A stretch of 64,000 nucleotides of DNA from Flavobacterium turcicum (GCF_011365745.1 NZ_JAAOBY010000001.1:682001-746000); one strand, 5' to 3'. Positions 43,447 through 51,996 are shown, numbered from the stretch's first letter. Translations and numbers: made by a program. The notes: generated by a model from the sequence alone, not told the origin.

Positions 43447-43896
43447 TTAGCTTTTCGCTGCCTCAAGAGGTAAAACGTTTCCTTTGATAGTTAATGTTTT
43501 ACTTGGAGTTACTGCATTTGTAGTCAAAGTAACTGTTTTTGTAAACGGTTGTCCCGCTCTTGAAGTATCATATTTCACACCAATAACACCTTTTGCACCT
43601 GGAGCGATAGGTTGTTTTGGGTAAGTAGGTACTGTACATCCGCAAGAACCTTGAGCGTTTGTAATAATTAACGGCTTGTTACCGTTGTTAGTAAATACAA
43701 ATTCTCTTCTTCCGTCAGAGTTAGCGGCAATATTTCCGTAATCAATAGTTTCTGTAACAAAAACCATCCCGGCACCATTAACTTTAGCGCTAGTAATTTT
43801 CGTGTTTTTAGCTTTTAATTTTTTTGAAGTCTCTTGCGCATTCGAAGTAGTAACTCCCAAAGTAACTAGCAAGGCTAGAGCAATTATCTTTTTCAT
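43447..43896 (-). CDS. DUF1573 domain protein
   Basis: The 149-residue exported protein has a signal peptide (1-20, SNAQ) and one Ig-like DUF1573 domain (about 40-140) with DYGNIAANSDGRREFVFTNNGNKPLII, then SCGCTVPTYPKQPIAPG, where the CGC motif is typical. Such proteins are abundant periplasmic or surface proteins of Bacteroidota without an assigned activity. It has its own terminator and is divergent from mutS. Confidence 0.9.
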   Translation of the reverse strand: MKKIIALALLVTLGVTTSNAQETSKKLKAKNTKITSAKVNGAGMVFVTETIDYGNIAANSDGRREFVFTNNGNKPLIITNAQGSCGCTVPTYPKQPIAPGAKGVIGVKYDTSRAGQPFTKTVTLTTNAVTPSKTLTIKGNVLPLEAAKS

Positions 43897-44054
43897 TTCT
43901 TTTAATTTTTATTATATTATACAAATTTATGCAATTTTTCGTTTTATAGGCCTAATTTTTTCTTAAATAACTTGTTTAATTTTTTTGAATCTCCACATTT
44001 TTGGTCAAAAAACTATAAATTCGCCCTGAAATTAAATTTAAAAAGCAAAATACA

Positions 44055-46691
44055 TTGGCCTCTAAAGATAAAGCAGTTAAGGAAACACCGTTGATGAAAC
44101 AATACAATGAAATCAAAAGGAAGTATCCGGATGCTTGTTTATTGTTTCGTGTAGGTGATTTTTATGAAACCTTTGGTGAAGACGCTGTTCGAGCCTCGAA
44201 AATTTTAGGAATTGTTTTAACTAAACGTGGTGCAGGATCTGAGGGAGAAACTGCTTTGGCCGGATTTCCGCACCATTCATTAAATACGTATTTGCCTAAA
44301 TTGGTCAAAGCGGGACTGCGAGTGGCTATTTGCGATCAGCTCGAAGATCCTAAAATGACCAAAACGATTGTGAAACGTGGCGTAACCGAATTGGTAACAC
44401 CTGGAGTTTCATTAAACGATGAGGTGCTTCAGTCTAAAACTAATAATTTTTTGGCAGCCATTTATTTTGCCAATAAATCAATAGGTATTTCATTTTTAGA
44501 TGTTTCAACAGGCGAGTTTTTAACCGCTCAGGGCAATGCGGAATACATTGATAAATTATTGCAAAACTTCAACCCAAGTGAGGTTTTGATTCCGAAAAAT
44601 AAAAAAGTAGAATTTAAAGAAACTTTTGGCGAAGATTTTCACTGTTTTTATCTCGAAGATTGGATTTACAAACAGGACTACGCATTTGAAACTTTAACCA
44701 AGCATTTTCAAACGGTTTCCTTGAAAGGATTTGGAGTAGAGGAGTTGGCGGATGGAATTATTGCATCGGGAGCTATTTTGTATTACCTCTCGGAAACACA
44801 ACATAATAGAGTACAGCATATTACTTCAATTCAGCGTATTGCTGAAGATGCTTATGTTTGGATGGATCGTTTTACCATTCGTAACCTAGAATTATACCAT
44901 AGTTACAATCCAAATGCGGTCACATTGCTTGATGTAATTGATAAAACGCTTTCGCCAATGGGTGGGCGATTACTCAAAAGGTGGCTAGCTTTGCCTTTAA
45001 AAGACAGTCATAAAATAAAAGGTCGACATGAAGTGGTGACCTATTTAAAAAACAATCAAGAAGTTTTAAGAGACATTCAAAATCAAATCAAGCAAATATC
45101 TGATTTGGAGCGACTGATTTCAAAAATTGCTGCTGGAAAAGTGTCGCCTCGTGAGGTAGTATACCTGAAGGAATCGTTAGACGCGATAGTGCCTATCAAA
45201 AAGTTGGCTTTGGCTAGCCCGCAGGAAGCTGTAAAAATCATTGGTGATAGTTTGCATGGTTGCGATTTACTTCGCGAAAAAATAAATACGGTATTAAATC
45301 AAGATGCGCCAGTGGCTATTGCCAAAGGAAACGCGATTGCTACCGGCGTACATGCGGAGCTAGATGAGTTAAGAGCAATTTCAACTTCGGGGAAGGAATT
45401 TTTAGAGGGTATTGAAAAACGCGAATCACAAGCAACGGGGATTTCGTCATTAAAAATATCGTTTAATAATGTTTTTGGTTACTACATCGAAGTGCGAAAC
45501 ATGCACAAAGATAAAGTTCCTGCCGAATGGATTCGAAAACAAACCCTGGTAAACGCAGAACGTTATATCACAGAAGAACTAAAAGAATACGAAACTAAAA
45601 TTTTAGGTGCCGAAGAAAAAATTCACAAAATAGAAGTAGAGTTGTTCGAGCAATTGGTAGCTTGGATAGCAACTTACATCAAGCCTGTACAAATGAATGC
45701 TAATTTGATAGCGCAATTGGACTGTTTGTGTTCCTTTACGCAACTCGCCATCGAAAATCAATACGTTTGTCCTGATTTAGACGAGAGTTTTGAGTTGGAT
45801 ATTAAAAACGGTAGGCATCCTGTTATCGAAAAGCAATTACCGGTAGGTACGCCCTACATTGCTAATGATGTTTTTTTAGATCGCGATACGCAGCAAGTTA
45901 TCATGATTACAGGTCCCAATATGTCGGGTAAGTCGGCTATTTTGCGTCAAACCGCATTAATTGTATTGCTGGCGCAAATGGGAAGCTTTGTTCCTGCAGA
46001 GAGTGTTCGAATGGGCGTTGTAGATAAAATTTTTACGCGGGTAGGAGCAAGTGATAATATTTCGATGGGAGAATCTACTTTCATGGTTGAAATGAATGAA
46101 ACGGCATCTATCTTGAATAACATCTCAGAGCGCAGTTTGGTTTTATTAGACGAAATTGGTCGTGGAACGAGTACTTATGACGGAATTTCGATTGCTTGGG
46201 CCATAGCGGAGTTTTTGCATGAGCATCCGGCGCAGCCTAAAACTTTATTTGCTACGCATTATCATGAATTGAATGAAATGAGTGAATCACTGACTCGAAT
46301 TCAAAACTATAATGTAGCAGTGAAAGAATTGAAGGACACTGTTCTTTTTGTTCGAAAATTAGTAAAAGGAGGAAGTGCTCATAGTTTTGGAATTCACGTG
46401 GCTAAAATGGCTGGGATGCCACAAATAGTGATTTTAAAAGCACAAAAACTCCTCAAGAAGCTTGAGAAAAATCATTCAAGTGAATCGCTTAATGGAAATT
46501 CAGTTGCGAAGAGAGGCGCTAGTTTAAAAGAAGCGCAAACCGAAACCATGCAAATGAGTTTTTTCAACCTTGATGATCCTTTGCTAGAGGAAATAAAAGA
46601 GGAAATTATCAGTCTTGACATTAATACCATAACGCCTATGGAGGCGTTAATGAAACTCAATGAAATTAAAAGAATGTTGACCCGAAAATAA
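44055..46691 (+). CDS. mutS: DNA mismatch repair protein MutS
   Basis: The 878-residue mismatch-recognition ATPase uses a TTG start at 44055 ([20 protein letters not shown]); the first ATG (44094) lies inside the conserved N-terminal domain, so TTG is right. The mismatch-binding [12 protein letters not shown] (Phe/Glu motif, about 38-49) is intact. Domain IV-V follows with Walker [10 protein letters not shown] (about 620-628), Walker [18 protein letters not shown] (about 693-709) and ATHYHEL. A C-terminal MutL-linked tail ends near 878. Length is normal. Confidence 0.95.
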   Translation: MASKDKAVKETPLMKQYNEIKRKYPDACLLFRVGDFYETFGEDAVRASKILGIVLTKRGAGSEGETALAGFPHHSLNTYLPKLVKAGLRVAICDQLEDPKMTKTIVKRGVTELVTPGVSLNDEVLQSKTNNFLAAIYFANKSIGISFLDVSTGEFLTAQGNAEYIDKLLQNFNPSEVLIPKNKKVEFKETFGEDFHCFYLEDWIYKQDYAFETLTKHFQTVSLKGFGVEELADGIIASGAILYYLSETQHNRVQHITSIQRIAEDAYVWMDRFTIRNLELYHSYNPNAVTLLDVIDKTLSPMGGRLLKRWLALPLKDSHKIKGRHEVVTYLKNNQEVLRDIQNQIKQISDLERLISKIAAGKVSPREVVYLKESLDAIVPIKKLALASPQEAVKIIGDSLHGCDLLREKINTVLNQDAPVAIAKGNAIATGVHAELDELRAISTSGKEFLEGIEKRESQATGISSLKISFNNVFGYYIEVRNMHKDKVPAEWIRKQTLVNAERYITEELKEYETKILGAEEKIHKIEVELFEQLVAWIATYIKPVQMNANLIAQLDCLCSFTQLAIENQYVCPDLDESFELDIKNGRHPVIEKQLPVGTPYIANDVFLDRDTQQVIMITGPNMSGKSAILRQTALIVLLAQMGSFVPAESVRMGVVDKIFTRVGASDNISMGESTFMVEMNETASILNNISERSLVLLDEIGRGTSTYDGISIAWAIAEFLHEHPAQPKTLFATHYHELNEMSESLTRIQNYNVAVKELKDTVLFVRKLVKGGSAHSFGIHVAKMAGMPQIVILKAQKLLKKLEKNHSSESLNGNSVAKRGASLKEAQTETMQMSFFNLDDPLLEEIKEEIISLDINTITPMEALMKLNEIKRMLTRK

Positions 46692-46757
46692 TTTAGTTTT
46701 TTAAGCGCACGTTATCAGATTGTTATCGTTTTTGTTTGATTTTTTTGCAAAAAAGAC

Positions 46758-46787
46758 TTGTTTAATCCAATAAATGTCCTAAATTTG
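46758..46787 (+). promoter_or_regulatory. tRNA-Gly/Leu promoter
   Basis: TTG (46758-46760), 19 bases, TAAATTTG (46780-46787). Downstream bases TTGCATCCGCAATACAGAAC match the start of the tRNA-Glu transcript almost exactly. Confidence 0.82.
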
Positions 46788-46833
46788 CATCCGCAATACA
46801 GAACAAGTGTTGTAGTTCTTTTAAATACAAAAT

Positions 46834-46906
46834 GCGAAAATAGCTCAGTTGGTAGAGCGCGACCTTGCCAAGGTCGAGGTCGCGGGTTCGAGCCCCGTTT
46901 TTCGCT
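46834..46906 (+). tRNA. tRNA-Gly (GCC)
   Basis: Acceptor GCGAAAA pairs with TTTTCGC (46899-46905), discriminator T. The anticodon stem CGACC/GGTCG frames loop TTGCCAA with anticodon GCC. The D-arm and T-arm (GCGGG TTCGAGC CCCGT) are normal. It leads a two-tRNA transcript with tRNA-Leu 16 bases later. Confidence 0.96.
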
Positions 46907-46921
46907 CAAACACCTCTTAAT

Positions 46922-47007
46922 GCTCGGATGGTGAAATTGGTAGACACGCTGGACTTAAAATCCAGTGAACAGCAATGTTCGTGCGGGTTCAAGTCCCGCT
47001 CTGAGTA
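46922..47007 (+). tRNA. tRNA-Leu (TAA)
   Basis: Acceptor GCTCGGA pairs with TCTGAGT (47000-47006), discriminator A. The anticodon stem CTGGA/TCCAG holds loop CTTAAAA with anticodon TAA, reading UUA/UUG. A long variable arm (TGAACAGCAATGTTCG) marks it as a class II tRNA. A strong terminator follows. Confidence 0.96.
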
Positions 47008-47012
47008 CAAAA

Positions 47013-47039
47013 GCCCCTTCAATTGAAGGGGCTTTTTTT
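47013..47039 (+). terminator. tRNA operon terminator
   Basis: A perfect palindrome GCCCCTTCAATTGAAGGGGC (47013-47032), then seven T. Confidence 0.92.
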
Positions 47040-47126
47040 ATGACCTAAAGTCAAAGGATATATTTTGTTCTGATTGAAAAATGGTCAAGTCGTAAAGCGA
47101 GGTTTAATTTTGAAAAAACAATCAAT

Positions 47127-47474
47127 ATGGGGGCTTTTGTGATAAGTAAGCGTTACAATGACGAGTATAAGTTTGTTTTTACCTCAAGGAAAGGGAAAGT
47201 GATTTTTACAAGTTTGAGTTACGAATTAAAGTTCGAGGCCGAGGAGGCTATTGAACATTTTAAAAAAGTACTTTCGTCAGCTGATTTTTTAAAATTTAAA
47301 TCGACCAGTGGGAAGTTTTTTTTTAAAGTAGTTCTCGAAGGGCATCATTTTGCTACCAGTCGAAAATACACAACGGCTTTGCGTTTGCAAAAAGGGATAG
47401 ATGAAATTGTGAAATACGGCTCGGCAGCAGAGATCTTAGATTTCTCAACCAACGACTGTATTTTTTTAGATTAA
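47127..47474 (+). CDS. DUF1508 (YegP-like) protein
   Basis: The 115-residue protein has two tandem halves typical of YegP proteins: FVISKRYNDEYKFVFTSRKGKVIFTS (about 4-29) and FFKVVLEGHHFATSRKYTTALRLQKGI (about 64-92). The second half keeps the helix but has lost some of the usual glycines. The function of the family is unknown. A TAATTTTG box (47105-47112) lies 14 bases before the ATG and a good terminator follows. Confidence 0.8.
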   Translation: MGAFVISKRYNDEYKFVFTSRKGKVIFTSLSYELKFEAEEAIEHFKKVLSSADFLKFKSTSGKFFFKVVLEGHHFATSRKYTTALRLQKGIDEIVKYGSAAEILDFSTNDCIFLD

Positions 47475-47480
47475 AAGAAA

Positions 47481-47518
47481 AGAGTCTTGAAAACGATAAC
47501 GTATTCAAGACTCTTTTT
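47481..47518 (+). terminator. Terminator of the YegP-like gene
   Basis: AGAGTCTTGAA (47481-47491) pairs with TTCAAGACTCT (47504-47514), then four T. Confidence 0.85.
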
Positions 47519-47553
47519 GTTTTGCGCAATGAAATTATTTCATTTTACGACAT

Positions 47554-47584
47554 AAAAAAGCCATCTCGCTAAGCGGATGGCTTT
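47554..47584 (-). terminator. Terminator of the Ala-rich lipoprotein gene
   Basis: AAAGCCATC (47557-47565) pairs with GATGGCTTT (47576-47584), with CGCT/AGCG inside and an A-run on the left that serves as U-tract on the minus strand. Confidence 0.85.
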
Positions 47585-47609
47585 AAAATTTTTAGAATTT
47601 AAGTTCTAA

Positions 47610-47837
47610 TTATTTTTTTGCAGCTTCAGTAGCAACTTCAGCAGCTTCAGTTCCAGCAGCAGCAGCAGAATCAACTACTTGCGCAGCAGAATCAACAACT
47701 TGTGCAGCAGAATCAACTACCATAGCAGCAGAATCAACAGTAGCAGCAGCTTCATCAGTAGCAGGTGCATCAGCTTTTTTACAAGAAACAACAGTTAATA
47801 CAGCAACAGCAGCTAAACTTAAAAATACTTTTTTCAT
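47610..47837 (-). CDS. Small Ala-rich repeat lipoprotein
   Basis: The 75-residue precursor has a lipoprotein signal with Cys 19 (TVVSCKK). The mature 57 residues are mostly Ala, Val, Asp and Ser with VDSAA repeated four times (AATVDSAAMVVDSAAQVVDS and on) and an AAEVATEAAKK end. It should be a soluble-looking or helical peptide fixed to a membrane. No family was recognised; the plan resembles the lipoprotein at 60158. A -7 box (47874-47881) and terminator show it is a single-gene unit, probably well expressed. Confidence 0.68.
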   Translation of the reverse strand: MKKVFLSLAAVAVLTVVSCKKADAPATDEAAATVDSAAMVVDSAAQVVDSAAQVVDSAAAAGTEAAEVATEAAKK

Positions 47838-47873
47838 CTTAATTTAATATAAAGGTTAATTATTAATTCGTGG

Positions 47874-47881
47874 CAAAGATA
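47874..47881 (-). promoter_or_regulatory. -7 box of the Ala-rich lipoprotein gene
   Basis: TATCTTTG on the minus strand, 36 bases before the ATG, matches TAnnTTTG; no clear -33 element. Confidence 0.5.
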
Positions 47882-48008
47882 TAAATTTTTTAATATGGAA
47901 AATATTTTTTCATTTATTTTTTAAAAAATATTATTCTTTCCCAATGCTCAGCAAATTTACAATTATTGTGCCAGTTTTTGCACATCAAATGCATTTTTTT
48001 TTAAAGTT

Positions 48009-50207
48009 TTATTTGGACTTTTTTTCTGACTGCTTTTGTTTTAATGGTTTATTTATCAATGCCTTGTCTTTTTTAGGGTGTACAAGTTTTAATTCGGCCA
48101 TTAAGTTTTTTGCGCCAGCGTATTTGTCCATGATAAATAATACGTATCTAATGTCTACCATGATGTTTCTACAGATACTAGGATCATAGTAAATATCACT
48201 CATTGTACCTTCCCATACACGGTCAAAATTAAGACCAATCAAATTACCGTTTGCATCCACTGCGGGGCTTCCTGAGTTACCTCCTGTCGTATGGTTGGTT
48301 CCAATAAAGCACACGGGTATTTTGCCGGTAGCATCGCTATAATTGCCATAATCTTTGTTTTTGTACAGCTCCACTAATTTTGAAGGTACATCAAATTCAT
48401 AATCTCCAGGAATGTATTTTTCCATTACACCTTCTAGGTAGGTAACAGGAGTGTATAAAGTAGCGTCTTTTGGTTCGTAACCTTTTACTTTTCCGTAGGT
48501 AACACGCAAGGTGCTATTAGCATCTGGAAACAAACGACCGTTAGCATTAAGTTCTAATTGTGCTTTCATATACATGCGCTGCAAAGCTGTGATCGTTTGG
48601 TTTATCTCATCGTATTTGGGAGCAATTTGGGTGTTGTAACTATCCGCAAGTTCTTTTACCAATTGGTAAGCTGGATCTTTTCTTAGGTTGCCCAAAGTAG
48701 TAGCCGCATCACCAGAAAGTAATTCTTTTAAGCCCGCGTAGCTCGTGATTTTAGAAGTGCTGTATATGGCGGTAGCTAGTTTTTTTGCATCTACATTAGC
48801 TAGACTATTTGGTAAAAATTGTTTTGGTGATTTAGTGGCATACAAAGCGATCAATTGTTCGAAAACTTTTTCATCAACAGTTGCATTGAAGTTTTTATAA
48901 AAATCAGCTAGCCCGCCAATTAAATTGTTTTTTCGGTCATTGAAGGCTTGTTCACCTCTTGCGTTGTACACTTGCTCTAGTTGGTACAAGCGGTATGCAG
49001 CACTTAACAACTCAGTGTTGCGCTGTACGGTTTCCATAAAGTAATCTCTAGCTAGAGCGTAAGGAGCAATTGCTGTGTAGTTTTTATCAAAATCAGCAAG
49101 TAGGGTTCCGTATTCTTTTTCTTTGCCTGCTTTTTTTACTTTTTCTTGAAAAGTTTTTTCGTCATTGCGTTTTACAGCTACAGCATTCGATTTTTGAAGA
49201 CCTTGGGTTTCTCCAATCCATTTTTTCCAATAATTAGCAATACTAGCATATTTAGAGGCATACTGAATTTTAATAGCATTGTCTTTACGCATGAATCCGT
49301 CAGCTACTTTTAAGGCTTTATCACGAATCTCAATTTTTGCAGGATTAAGTTCGTTTACAATTTGTTCGATGGCTACAGATGGTAGGTATTCGTTGGTTTT
49401 TCCTGGGTAACCAAAAACAAGCGTAAAATCATCTTCGGCAACACCGTCAAGCGAAATAGGTAAGAAGTGTTTTGGAGTGTAAGGTATATTGTCTTTGGAG
49501 TATTTTGCGGGACGATTATTTTTGTCAGCATAAATGCGGAACAATGAAAAATCTCCTGTATGACGTGGCCAAACCCAATTGTCTGTGTCTGATCCAAATT
49601 TACCGATTGATGTAGGCGGAGCACCAACCAAACGCACATCAGAAAAAGTTTCTGTTACAAAAAGTAAGTATTGATTGCCTTCGTAAAATGTACGAATTTT
49701 GTTTTCTTGCCAAGATTCTTTCGGGAAAGAGGCGCTCAATTTTGTGATGTTTTCTTGAATTTTTTTCTGTTTGTCGGCTTCGTTTGCAAGTGTTGCTGTA
49801 CCTTCAAGTATTTGCGTAGTTACGTCTTCAATTTTCACCATAAAAGTAACAGTCAAATTTTCGTTTGGCAATTCGTCTTCCATTTTATAGGCCCAAAAAC
49901 CGTCGGCTAAATAATCTTTGTCAACTGAGGAGTGCGATTGAATTTGCGAATAACCGCAGTGGTGATTGGTAAGCAATAAGCCTTTTGGAGAAATTACTTC
50001 AGAAGTACAGCCACCGTTAAAATGCGGAACAGCGTCTTTCATGCTAGACTGATTCACATCATAAATGTCTTTGATTGACATTTTCATGCCTAGATTCTTC
50101 ATTTCGGTTTCATTCATTCCTTTTAGTAAGGAGGGAATCCACATACCGCCTTGTTGCGCTTGTGTTTGAATGACAAATAGTAATAAGAATAATTTTAAAA
50201 ATTTCAT
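48009..50207 (-). CDS. S46 dipeptidyl-peptidase, DPP11-like
   Basis: From MKFLKLFLLLF the protein has 732 residues; the frame's first 12 codons lack signal character. A signal peptide (1-18, TQAQ) is followed by a chymotrypsin-like S46 fold. The catalytic His lies in LLTNHHCGYSQI, Asp in WPRHTGDFSLFR and Ser in TGGNSGSPAV (about 645). Eighteen residues after the Ser is Arg (NFDRVWEG). In characterised enzymes Arg here (673 in Porphyromonas DPP11) gives Asp/Glu preference and Gly gives DPP7. It should clip acidic dipeptides in the periplasm. Confidence 0.88.
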   Translation of the reverse strand: MKFLKLFLLLFVIQTQAQQGGMWIPSLLKGMNETEMKNLGMKMSIKDIYDVNQSSMKDAVPHFNGGCTSEVISPKGLLLTNHHCGYSQIQSHSSVDKDYLADGFWAYKMEDELPNENLTVTFMVKIEDVTTQILEGTATLANEADKQKKIQENITKLSASFPKESWQENKIRTFYEGNQYLLFVTETFSDVRLVGAPPTSIGKFGSDTDNWVWPRHTGDFSLFRIYADKNNRPAKYSKDNIPYTPKHFLPISLDGVAEDDFTLVFGYPGKTNEYLPSVAIEQIVNELNPAKIEIRDKALKVADGFMRKDNAIKIQYASKYASIANYWKKWIGETQGLQKSNAVAVKRNDEKTFQEKVKKAGKEKEYGTLLADFDKNYTAIAPYALARDYFMETVQRNTELLSAAYRLYQLEQVYNARGEQAFNDRKNNLIGGLADFYKNFNATVDEKVFEQLIALYATKSPKQFLPNSLANVDAKKLATAIYSTSKITSYAGLKELLSGDAATTLGNLRKDPAYQLVKELADSYNTQIAPKYDEINQTITALQRMYMKAQLELNANGRLFPDANSTLRVTYGKVKGYEPKDATLYTPVTYLEGVMEKYIPGDYEFDVPSKLVELYKNKDYGNYSDATGKIPVCFIGTNHTTGGNSGSPAVDANGNLIGLNFDRVWEGTMSDIYYDPSICRNIMVDIRYVLFIMDKYAGAKNLMAELKLVHPKKDKALINKPLKQKQSEKKSK

Positions 50208-50283
50208 TGGTATATAATTTAGTTTGAGAAAAGTGTGATACAACTGGATGATTGATTTAAATTATAGTGGAACAGAAAATGAC

Positions 50284-50451
50284 TTAATGTCGTTTGCCTT
50301 TCCAAGTGCCTCCGTATTTATATTGGGGCAATGATTTTGATTTTTCGCAGCAAGATTGACAAACGAAAATCCAGTTTTTTCCCGTGGCGATTTGAACCCG
50401 AAACATTGTACTGGCTGCAATAGAACAAATTTCACATATTTTGGTTTTCAT
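50284..50451 (-). CDS. 55-residue CxxC/CxxCC protein
   Basis: This small gene reads KTKICEICSIAAST, a middle strand (GKNWIFVCQSCCEKSK) and ends YGGTWKGKRH. The pairs CEIC (6-9) and CQSCC (31-35) resemble a four-cysteine zinc ribbon. The basic YGGTWKG end is distinctive. There is no signal peptide, so it should be cytoplasmic, perhaps nucleic-acid binding. The family was not recognised. It stands 76 bases downstream of nothing else on this strand but the GNAT gene, which ends 98 bases before its start. Confidence 0.6.
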   Translation of the reverse strand: MKTKICEICSIAASTMFRVQIATGKNWIFVCQSCCEKSKSLPQYKYGGTWKGKRH

Positions 50452-50548
50452 TTTTAAAATCAATACTTACTTTGAATAGGTTTCTATAAAACGAACCAAT
50501 TTAATAGATCTTTTAAAAAGGCCGTGTTTGATTATTGTATTAGCAATT

Positions 50549-50995
50549 TCAATCGGTTTTAAGACGCATTAATTTTCGATTATGCATTTCGAAACCGCTG
50601 GCAAGATACAATTTTTGCGCTTTTATATTGTGTGGTTCTACCTCAAGATAGATCAGTTTTAACGATAATTTAGGGCTTTCGGCTTTTATAAAATCTATGG
50701 CTTTGCCGCCAATGCCTTTGCCTCGAGCTGTTTCTGTGACGAATAACTCATCCAAAAAAGCAATTTTCCCTTGGTATTCAAAACTAAACACAAAGGTTAG
50801 AATAAGGTAACCTACCACTTGCTCTTCCCTGTAGATCAACCAACATTTTCCTAACTCTGGATTGTCTATAAATTGATCTAGTAATTCTCTCGTCGTTTCA
50901 ATAGCAATAGGATAGCCGTCAATGGCGTAAAAATCGACCATCAAAGTACTGACAGTATTTACATCTTGTTTATCTATTGGTTTAAAGTGAATCAT
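50549..50995 (-). CDS. GNAT family N-acetyltransferase
   Basis: The 148-residue protein covers one GNAT fold: VNTVSTLMVDFYAIDGYP at the start, VGYLILTF (strand 4), DELFVTETARGKGIGGKAIDFI (acetyl-CoA loop, R/Q-x-x-G-x-G/A form, about 84-105) and LIYLEVEPHNIKAQKLYLASGF near the end. The substrate is unknown. It is divergent from the micropeptide at 51161 and shares with it the 165-base region that contains the LytTR-type repeats, so the same regulator might act on both. Confidence 0.88.
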   Translation of the reverse strand: MIHFKPIDKQDVNTVSTLMVDFYAIDGYPIAIETTRELLDQFIDNPELGKCWLIYREEQVVGYLILTFVFSFEYQGKIAFLDELFVTETARGKGIGGKAIDFIKAESPKLSLKLIYLEVEPHNIKAQKLYLASGFEMHNRKLMRLKTD

Positions 50996-51048
50996 ATTGA
51001 TCTATTTAGTAGCGTAAAGGTAGTTAATATCGAATTTGGTCTTGCCAT

Positions 51049-51084
51049 AACCGTTCGTCATTTCGATACAACCGTTCGTCATTT
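51049..51084 (+). promoter_or_regulatory. Paired LytTR-type operator boxes
   Basis: AACCGTTCGTCATTT occurs identically at 51049-51063 and 51070-51084, 21 bases start to start (two helical turns). The core ACCGTTCGT fits the LytTR family consensus [TA][AC][CA]GTTN[AG][TG], found as direct repeats 12-13 bases apart. With a start near 51126 the cores are centred near -70 and -49, a normal activator position upstream of a promoter with a poor -33 element. Confidence 0.8.
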
Positions 51085-51112
51085 TTCGGTAAAACAAGAG
51101 CAGAAGCCGTTC

Positions 51113-51120
51113 TATATTTG
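51113..51120 (+). promoter_or_regulatory. -7 box of the micropeptide A promoter
   Basis: TATATTTG matches TAnnTTTG, 40 bases before the ATG at 51161. No TTG is at the right distance upstream, in line with activator dependence. Confidence 0.65.
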
Positions 51121-51160
51121 TCTCATCATAACAAACAAAAACAATTTAAAACAAATGACA

Positions 51161-51265
51161 ATGAGAACAGAAATTTTAAAAAAAGGAGTAGTCGTAGCAA
51201 AAGCAGTAGTAGGTTTTTTAATAGGCTTTGCATTGTTTCATCTAGTTAAAACGTTAATCGGCTAA
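51161..51265 (+). CDS. 34-residue single-TM micropeptide A
   Basis: The peptide begins MRTEILKKGVVVAKAVVG and continues FLIGFALFHLVKTLIG. It has a basic N-terminus and one hydrophobic helix (about 9-29) with a short Lys-containing end. An ATG two codons upstream (51155) is possible. At least 19 of its 34 residues are identical to micropeptide B (52038), same length, same Lys positions (7, 8, 14, 30), which shows that both are real genes. It has its own -7 box and paired LytTR boxes upstream. Function unknown; a small membrane-protein regulator or stress peptide is a guess. Confidence 0.75.
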   Translation: MRTEILKKGVVVAKAVVGFLIGFALFHLVKTLIG

Positions 51266-51314
51266 ACTCAAATTGGCCTAGGCAATTCGAACATCAATCA
51301 ATCAAGTAACATCT

Positions 51315-51809
51315 ATGGGACAATACAAGGCAAACTCAATAAATTCTCAAAATTTCAATTTAACATTTGGCAATCAGAAAATTGGGGAACTAATTTATGA
51401 AAAATGGTATTCTTTCAACGCTGAAATTTTAATGTCTGACGGTGCAAAATATCAACTTGAACCACAAGGTTTTTGGGACTCTAAAATTGAGTTGAAAGAC
51501 GGCACAAAAGCTTTATTAGAATTTAAAATGGGTTGGAAAGGAATAATTATCAAAACCTTTTTTGATAACAAAGAAGATACTTTTTTACTAAAACTTAACG
51601 GACTTTTGAGTAGTAAGTTTGTTTTAATTGACCCAGACAATAGAGAGTTAATGGTTGCTGAAACTGATTTTAAATGGAATAAACTTAACTATGACTATAA
51701 TATTGAAACAACCCAAAACTTCGACAAGTTTGACAATAAGGAATTATTAATACTTACAATATTGCACTGCATAAATTACTATATGACAATTTTTGTATCA
51801 GCAGAATAA
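51315..51809 (+). CDS. Unknown beta-rich protein between the micropeptides
   Basis: The 164-residue protein has no signal peptide or clear membrane segment until a hydrophobic end (about 142-160, ELLILTILHCINYYMTIFV). The body has many alternating strands (KIGELIYEKWYSFNAEILM; TKALLEFKMGWKGIIIKTFFD; KFVLIDPDNRELMVAETDF). The pattern recalls tubby/LURP-one/scramblase-like barrels, often tail-anchored at membranes, but this is only shape-based and unsure. It starts 49 bases after micropeptide A and is probably co-transcribed with it. Confidence 0.6.
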   Translation: MGQYKANSINSQNFNLTFGNQKIGELIYEKWYSFNAEILMSDGAKYQLEPQGFWDSKIELKDGTKALLEFKMGWKGIIIKTFFDNKEDTFLLKLNGLLSSKFVLIDPDNRELMVAETDFKWNKLNYDYNIETTQNFDKFDNKELLILTILHCINYYMTIFVSAE

Positions 51810-51850
51810 AATGACAAAAGAAGCACAAAAAATGCCAGAACCCTTAACAG

Positions 51851-51955
51851 CTTGGCGAGATTGGGGTTTTGGGCTGAATTTAAGGATAGATTTGTGTTTG
51901 GAAAATTTGTGTTTAACCGAAAAATCCCGCATCTTAAATCCCCAACCTCGCTAAG
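51851..51955. repeat. Long inverted repeat downstream of the unknown gene
   Basis: CTTGGCGAGATTGGGG (51851-51866) and CCCCAACCTCGCTAAG (51940-51955) are complementary at 14 of 16 positions, with about 73 bases between. The gap 51810-52037 otherwise holds a marginal 47-codon frame (51811-51954), not believed to be a gene, and the micropeptide B leader. Confidence 0.5.
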
Positions 51956-51988
51956 CGCTAGAACGTTAAAATGTTAATTACCTAAATT

Positions 51989-51996
51989 TAAATTTG
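51989..51996 (+). promoter_or_regulatory. -7 box of micropeptide B
   Basis: TAAATTTG, 41 bases before the ATG at 52038, matches TAnnTTTG. No clear -33 element; only one half-match to a LytTR box (AACGTTAAA at 51962) was seen. Confidence 0.5.

Noticed and set aside
51811..51954. 47-codon frame right after the unknown gene between the micropeptides
   Set aside because: It coincides with the long inverted repeat, its composition is odd and no conserved pattern is visible.
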